From Branchiostoma floridae (taxonomy: Eukaryota > Chordata > Leptocardii > Amphioxiformes > Branchiostomatidae), in contig NC_049986.1 of the NCBI RefSeq assembly GCF_000003815.2, forward strand, positions 13,734,336-13,798,335: 64,000 nt of DNA, given 5' to 3'. How positions within the stretch are numbered: the first letter of the stretch is position 1; every line of letters starts with the position of its first letter. A program made the position numbers and the translations under genes. The notes under the pieces are model-generated. The model did not search any database, was not told the origin of the DNA, and was given only the letters and a program-made list of their open reading frames with translations. Shown one piece after another: positions 58,301 to 64,000 of this stretch.

Positions 58301-60248
58301 TCGGGCAGGTTTGAATGTACTACAATTTCAAGCCTGCACTATCACAGACAGTTGCTAGGGGGCATACCTGAGCCTCTATCCTGGCTGCCGTCTCTGCTGC
58401 CAGCTGGTCCTTGAGCAGGTGCACTTGTGCGATGGCCACCTGTGTCTGCTGCTGCTGCTGCTGGAGCTGCTGCTGTAACAGCTGCACCTGGTGGTGCATG
58501 CTGAGGGGCGTGGACGACACCTGGCTGTCCCCTGCCCCCTGGGGAAGGTTCATGTAGGGGGTGTGGAGTGGAGAGGACAGCGTCGCACCCTCCTGTGTGG
58601 ACAACATTGTAGCATGATGTAAGTAGGTTGTTTTGTACTTTGAGTTCAGCGTTCAGTCATGTAATTCTATGGAGGTCCTATCCGCTCAATACCAAGACAA
58701 GCCCTTTGTAGCCTATAACTAGTTGTGTTATGTTGCAGTTGAACCAATACATAAAATGTGTAAGACATACATTGTGGTAGCCTATAACTAGTTGGGTACC
58801 CTAGGCTGTGTAAGCTACAGTTGAACCAATACACAAATTGTGTAGGACAGAAATAAAAGTCAAAGTTTGCAGCAAAGCAAGGCTGGCAGGAAGCAATTCT
58901 CACCTCAGGTAAGAAGAACTCATATATCTGCACAGGAGAGTTGGACAAACACACAGAAGGGGAGACAGAAAACAGATTCTGAAGAAGAGAAAGTAAAGAC
59001 TGAAGCACAAGATTGATAAGGACGAGCAGAAAAAAAAGAGAGGAAAGGCAGACAGTGAGCAAGAAAGGGATGATGCTTCTGATGAAACTGATTTAGTCTA
59101 TCATGAGGGCAATGTCTATAAAATATGCCAAGCAGATGAGAACTTAATGCTGATTGATTATAATTGAAGACTGACCTCTCCACACACTTTCCTGGCCTCA
59201 AAGTGCTTGTCAAGGTCGGTGACCCCACGCGAGGCAGGCGTGGCGTAATCTGTTGTCAGTATCTCCTCAGCATCGATGTCAGTCTCTCCAACATGCTCGT
59301 CTTCGTCCACTGCATTGCTCCCATCAACCGTTCGGTGACCTACAGACACAGGACAGTCAGTCAATCGATCATTCGCAGGCATCATATAGTCATCACAGTC
59401 ACACTGCTTTATAACATTCTGCAGCACACTGTATACAGAATAGGAAACTTTCTGGCCTGACTAAAATAGCTCTCCTAGTGGCTGGCCCTACGGTTGCAAC
59501 CTTGAGCCCTACAGTTGCCAGCCAGCAAGAGATTGTGTAAACACAGGCTAGGGAACTTTCTTGTACAACATTGCTGGTAGAGGTTTTTTCCTTGGACACT
59601 ATTTATTCAAAAGAGATTTGATACTGTAAATGCAGAAATGTTCGCGGTGGATTAATGTTCGCGGTTTTCGTGGTGACCACTTCACCGCGAAATTAAATCC
59701 ACCGCGAATATTTTTCTATTATGATATTAGACTGCAGTATATGGTGTTACCGCGAAATTAAATCCACCGCGAAAAGTCCTTTTTCCCCCGCGAACTTAAA
59801 TGCATTTACAGTATTCTCCCTTTCTGCCAAGTCCTTTTTGAAACCCCTAACTTGATTACTGGAGAGCAGTTATACTGCTTCCTGTACTTTCTGGTACAAC
59901 ATAGCTGGAAGACGTTTTTTTCCCTATTCATTCAGAGAAGAGATTTGATTTTCTTTCTTTCCAGCAAAGTCCTTTTTCAAACCCCTAACTTGATTGCTGG
60001 AGAGCAGTTATACTGTTTCTTGTTGACCAATACAAGATCAGTGTTGGGATAAAAACACAGAATTCCACAGATCAGAAGACAACTACAGGTAAATTTTTTT
60101 TGTCCTCCGTACCTGGGCTGTGTTCCTCTGCCTTGTCACTCTCCCCGTCTGCCTGTCCGTCACCCTGTGCCGCTGCATGGAGCAGACTCAGCTTGTGGCA
60201 CACCTCAAACGCCTGGCCGATCGTCCGCACAATACGCATGGCTTGGCT
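55314..60248 (-). CDS. NOS1AP: Carboxyl-terminal PDZ ligand of nNOS (CAPON) homologue, 3' six coding exons
   Basis: A cytosolic PTB-domain scaffold. Minus-strand exons in the window: 60248-60113, 59339-59176, 58927-58904, 58592-58368, 56898-56580, 56029-55314, all in phase, giving 527 residues. The gene is 5'-truncated by the window edge: the PTB core is missing and only its last helix ([20 protein letters not shown]) is present. Then [16 protein letters not shown], a Q-rich coiled coil ([39 protein letters not shown]) spanning two exons, and a Ser/Asp-rich region. The third exon is a 24-base microexon encoding IYEFFLPE, less certain. The vertebrate protein ends in a PDZ-binding EIAV; here the end is GFEDFDPFN. 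Human NOS1AP is about 506 residues, so this tail is longer. Confidence 0.88.
57352..58317. mobile_element. 0.97 kb Tigger/pogo-type non-autonomous transposon
   Basis: Ends CAGTCAAACCTGCCC and GGGCAGGTTTGAATG are inverted with TA on both sides (57350-57351 and 58318-58319). Both ends contain GACCACCT/AGGTGGTCGC blocks, with further copies inside. No transposase was seen. It lies in a NOS1AP intron. Confidence 0.88.
59550..60030 (+). repeat. Tandem duplication, one copy carrying the MITE
   Basis: TTGTACAACATTGCTGG..AAGAGATTTGAT and AAGTCCTTTTTGAAACCCCTAAC..GAGCAGTTATACTG occur around the MITE. They recur at about 59890-60020 as one uninterrupted stretch (GGTACAACATAGCTGG..AGAGATTTGATTTTC..GTCCTTTTTCAAACCCC). 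Confidence 0.85.
59624..59811. mobile_element. 188-bp mariner-type MITE
   Basis: Ends CTGTAAATGCA and TGCATTTACAG are inverted, with TA on both sides. The interior repeats TTCGCGGTGGATT and AATTAAATCCACCGCGAA. It lies in the NOS1AP intron between exons 60248-60113 and 59339-59176. Confidence 0.9.
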
Positions 60249-60259
60249 CTGTGACAAAC

Positions 60260-62840
60260 ACAAGGTAATGTAAGTGCATGTACATTCAATGCACCAGTCA
60301 GGATGGACGGAGATTTTCTTGAAGAGGCTAATTCACAGCCATTGAGAATGGTTAGGAAAATACTTATTGCCCTATCAGTTTAGTATTATGCCTGTCTACA
60401 AGTGACACGACAATTCCATGTTACTTGAACAATATATTTCATGCATACGAAGACCATACTCAGATACCAGCAGACTTGTTTTTACAGAATCCCACATCAC
60501 ACAACTGCACATGAAAAGCAAAGCAAACACACTGAACTTGGCATATTCCCAGGATGTGAACTGTGCTCAATGTTGCTTTTTTGTGTAACTGATCTATGTG
60601 TTGCTTTCAACATTGAAAACCCCTGATTTTGCCAGTGCTTAAACAGATGGACCACACAAGGGCCTGAGTAGTATTTCAGAAAGCAAAACTCCTCAAGCCA
60701 CCTCCTGACAAAAATTCTGATTTTGAAGATGTGTTGCATATCTCAAGCCATCATACATATGTACAAACTGTCTTTGAAGAAGTGTACGTCACTGCATGTA
60801 ACACTGATTCCTAAATCTTCAGTTCATACAAATATTACATTTACAAGGACAATCTGCAACTTGTGCCTAACTCAGTGAGTCTGTGACCATCTTGCTCTTT
60901 ATGTGTTGTCATGCCTAACTCCCCAATACAAACTGGCAAAGTTAGGTACATGTTAGGTACTTTTGTTATCACCAAGTACAGTAGGGGCATCTTCTCTGGG
61001 TAGTTTTAAAGAACGCTTGCAGATAGATGTGCAAAAGTTAGGGGTAACGAGTCGTTTGGTGTAATATAACCAGCTGCTGCCGCGCCGTGTGCCTGCGAAG
61101 CTGGTGTGTTCCGCCGAACGGCGGTTATACCGGCTATATAGATACAGATACAGATACATGTATCTGTGCATTGCTGATCCAATGAATGACTGGACAGACA
61201 GAAATGGGACACAGTGCACTTTGTAACTGACATGCTTGAAATTAAGGTTATACTTATATTTGATATAAACAGAGCTCTTAAGGCCCATGATCGCATTGCA
61301 AATATCTGGGAAATTTTGATGGTGATCTTTACCTCTGTAAAGATCACGGGCATTGGCTAAACAAAATGATATTGCATCTTTCTAAAAAAAAAGGAAAACC
61401 TTTTCTTTTACAGATGTCTGGTGGAAATCTTGGCAGATAAATAATCTGAGAGATTGGATCTCATGGGAGAAAAGAGGAACCTTGTCTGGCCAAATGGCAG
61501 ATTTATCTTTTTCCAGATAAACTGACACATGGTAGTCAGCAGATACCACAAATGGAGGCATGATGTGATTAGCAGAGTAGCCAATCATATGGTTCCATTT
61601 GTCACCTCATCAGTAGGGGTCAAACCCTTTCTCTGCTATCAACTTCAACCTTTCTTAATGAAATTCATCCTTGGAAAAACTAATTGTTTCTGGGTGAGTG
61701 ATCTGTCAAATTTGAAGCACTTTGTACCACGTCTTCTTCTTTTCTAGGACATCTGCAAGAGTAAAGTACATTGACCATGTGAGTAAAATACTGTTTAGAT
61801 GTTATAAGAAGAATTACAGCCATGTCAGACCGTAATTTGGGAAACTTTCATTCATTTCAGTCCAGGCAACTGGTAGAGAAGTAAATTACACCTCCCTAAA
61901 AACCCTTTCCTCCATTTTCAAATAAAGCTGCCAACCTTTACATGTAATAAGAAGCACCCAGATTCCATCATAACAGAGAGAAATACTGAGAAAATGAAAA
62001 AGCGATCCTTCACAGCCAGTTGAACATAATAAATGAAGATGGAACATGAAGAAAGTGCCTTTTGCCTGAGTGGCTGCCAGATGGAACAAATAAAGAATAT
62101 GTTCATCACAAGTTGTTATCAATCATAATAGCAGGACCTGGTGCCAATAGCACATCTTCAATGAGCCACTGTATGAAATATATGCCACTCAAGACTAAAA
62201 TAAAGCTGCCATAAGCGTAAGTGTTCAAATCATAAATTGTACCTCATACATCAGGGCATATGCTCTCATTCAAGACTGTCTAATTTAAGATACTGTAGAA
62301 TTTGCTAGTTCTCCCCACTGATATATCTGCTGTAAGTTTTCAAATCATGAACTGAACTATATGTACATGTATGGTCACCAGGGTATGTGTGTGTGGCCCT
62401 CACTTGCATGCTTTAGAATTTCATAGCACAATATACCATCATTCAAGAAGTCATAGAATCTTCAGAAATATTTTTCTCTATGACAAATATTGAGCCAAAA
62501 AATGCCCTTTTCACAAAATACTCTGCTTAGTTAGACACTTTTCATCTCATTTGAAAGCTAGATCTCTCAGCCCCCTCCATAGATGACACAGTAGCCCAGT
62601 TGTGACCCCAGTTGTGGAGCAGCACAGCTGGTCAGCACCACTGGCTGTGCCAGGACAGAAGGCAGAGAATCTGGGACATAACTGATGACAGCTATGAGTG
62701 ACAGTTTCCTCTGATAATTTTCTCCGCAATGCACTCTTTTCATTGTCACCTAACAATGTGCATGTGTACTGGAAAATACCAAGTACGTGCTTGAAATGCA
62801 GTTTTATTTGAACGGTACTTTTCTAAGGGACTGTACGATA
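60260..62840. other. NOS1AP intron, no coding exon recognised
   Basis: I searched the minus strand for missing PTB exons and saw none, so they should lie right of the window. Contains dispersed repeat B copy 2. Confidence 0.45.
60966..61163 (+). repeat. Dispersed repeat B with (GATACA)n tail, copy 2
   Basis: Inverted relative of 45820-46008, ending CCGGCTATATAGATACAGATACAG. Flank comparison gives a unit of about 195 bases. Confidence 0.85.
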
Positions 62841-62849
62841 TTTATCAGG

Positions 62850-62960
62850 GGGGAGGGCTGGTGCGTTGGGGGGGAGGGCCATGTTAATTTTTTTTGAGGT
62901 GGGGGGAGGGTCATGTTAATTTTTTTTGAGATAGGGGGAGGGCCATGTTAATTTTTTGGA
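62850..62960. repeat. Short minisatellite
   Basis: About three units of GGGGGAGGGCCATGTTAATT followed by TTTTTTGAG, period about 45 bases. Confidence 0.85.
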
Positions 62961-63039
62961 AAGAATTGTTTATACTATTTTTTGTTTTGATATCTTGACA
63001 TGGCCCTAAAACTGATAAAATAAGCCTTCTGAATAGCCT

Positions 63040-63520
63040 AAAATGCAAGAGCTTCCGGGGGGCTTTGCCCCCCTAGGTCCCCCAAAGTGGCGCTGCCCTG
63101 GACCAGCGTTCCCGCCAGGCATACGTCATTCCGTCTCCAGACTTATTTTTTTCTGGAAAGACGCACTCGGCTCGGCTCAGTTTCCCCAAATATTTAAGTT
63201 ACAAAAGCGGTGCGCGGTAAATATGTGAAGAATCCAAAACTATCCACTTTATTTACAACATTTCTTTTGTTTCAAAAGGACAAAATTTGCGGCAGAAAAG
63301 GGGCCGCAATATTGTTGTCAAGCGTCGATCGAGTCGGCTGTGCACTCGCATTGTCGTCTGTGGCACATGGCGCGGCACGCCCCCCTCCCCAGACGGACTG
63401 TCGATCGCAGCGCCCAGCACGTTGGGACGTCTTTTCTGGCTGCTCCTTCAAGTTCAAGGCTACACCGGCACTGATCACTGCCAAAGACGCAGCAGATCGC
63501 CCTCCTTCGTATAATGTATA
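63040..63520. other. CpG-rich segment in the NOS1AP intron region
   Basis: Begins with GAGCTTCCGGGGGGCTTTGC, a small dyad typical of a dispersed repeat. Then GC-rich, CpG-containing sequence to about 63480. It could be a regulatory element or an alternative first exon, but no splice or coding signal convinced me. Confidence 0.3.
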
Positions 63521-64000
63521 ACGTTCTTGGTCTCTATGTAAAAAGAAATTCAGCGGTGAGCCAAAGATTTCAAGCCGAAAACGGGGTTACCTGAGGTCGC
63601 ACGAAACAAACGCACGCTCGTGGAAAATGACGGCGCGGCCTTGTAAAACCCGACCGATTCGATAAATTTTAGTAAAATCATCGGGCAAAATAGAAAAAAA
63701 AACACAAGGTGTGATGGCGCCGTTATTTTATCCTCTGGAAAAACTACTAGCATTTGATGCAGGAGGGCGCAACATCGATCGCACGAGGTAACAGTTAGGC
63801 ATTCTTTATTCAATGTCGGAAAAAAATTGGCAGGATTTTTCCATGGGCTGACGAACTCACTGGCTAGAGCCCTGTTTGGAAGCATCAAAAACCCAAAATT
63901 TTCATATAGACATGACTGGACAAATAATACCCGGGCCAGATCACGGACTGCTGATTCCCCGAGCTTATAGTTATAACATATTTTTGGGGGAGGGCGGACG

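Noticed and set aside
62547-62756. Cys-rich 69-codon minus frame as a missing NOS1AP exon
   Set aside because: No resemblance to the PTB domain and no convincing splice sites.
63550-63888. 112-codon minus-strand frame near the window edge
   Set aside because: No recognisable motif, no splice context and low-complexity Phe runs. Not supported as coding.

Overview
This is eukaryotic, animal nuclear DNA. Genes are split by GT..AG introns, and intergenic and intronic space is full of short inverted-repeat transposons, LINE tails, microsatellites and dispersed repeats. The gene set (fibrillar collagen C-propeptide, ST6Gal-type sialyltransferase, SCFD2, NOS1AP, a one-exon LRR-Ig receptor, an FkbM methyltransferase) and the repeat style fit an invertebrate deuterostome. 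A cephalochordate (amphioxus, Branchiostoma-like) is my best inference, but no species marker is directly visible.

Layout. 2-2513 (+): last five coding exons of a fibrillar collagen gene. 6038-7668 (+): complete three-exon ST6Gal-like sialyltransferase. 10644-13736: about 3.1 kb mobile element with perfect 37-bp terminal inverted repeats, a 9-bp (or 11-bp) target duplication, promoter-like modules and a palindromic motif array. 14550-18583 (-): seven-exon membrane-anchored protein joining an FkbM methyltransferase to a degenerate polysaccharide-deacetylase-like domain. 20601-23696 (-): one-exon LRR-Ig transmembrane receptor whose tail carries 30-residue tandem repeats with YxN motifs. About 24-42 kb: a gene-poor stretch of repeats with LINE remnants, a decayed Tc1 transposon, minisatellites and MITEs. 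42582-50836 (-): complete 16-exon SCFD2. 55314-60248 (-): last six coding exons of NOS1AP, whose 5' end with most of the PTB domain lies beyond the window.

How the genes relate. There is no operon-like logic. The sialyltransferase, FkbM-type protein and collagen belong to secretory-pathway, glycan or matrix biology. SCFD2 is a Sec1/Munc18-family trafficking factor, NOS1AP is a PTB scaffold, and the LRR-Ig protein looks like a surface signalling receptor. Exon models were assembled by hand from splice sites, reading phase and recognisable family motifs. All five main models keep frame through every junction, and the four with a start codon in the window give 316, 528, 1031 and 694 residues. 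The most notable items are the 3.1 kb element, the YxN-repeat tail, the FkbM/NodB-like fusion, two MITEs with an empty sister site in a local duplicate, and a nested LINE with a 15-bp target duplication.
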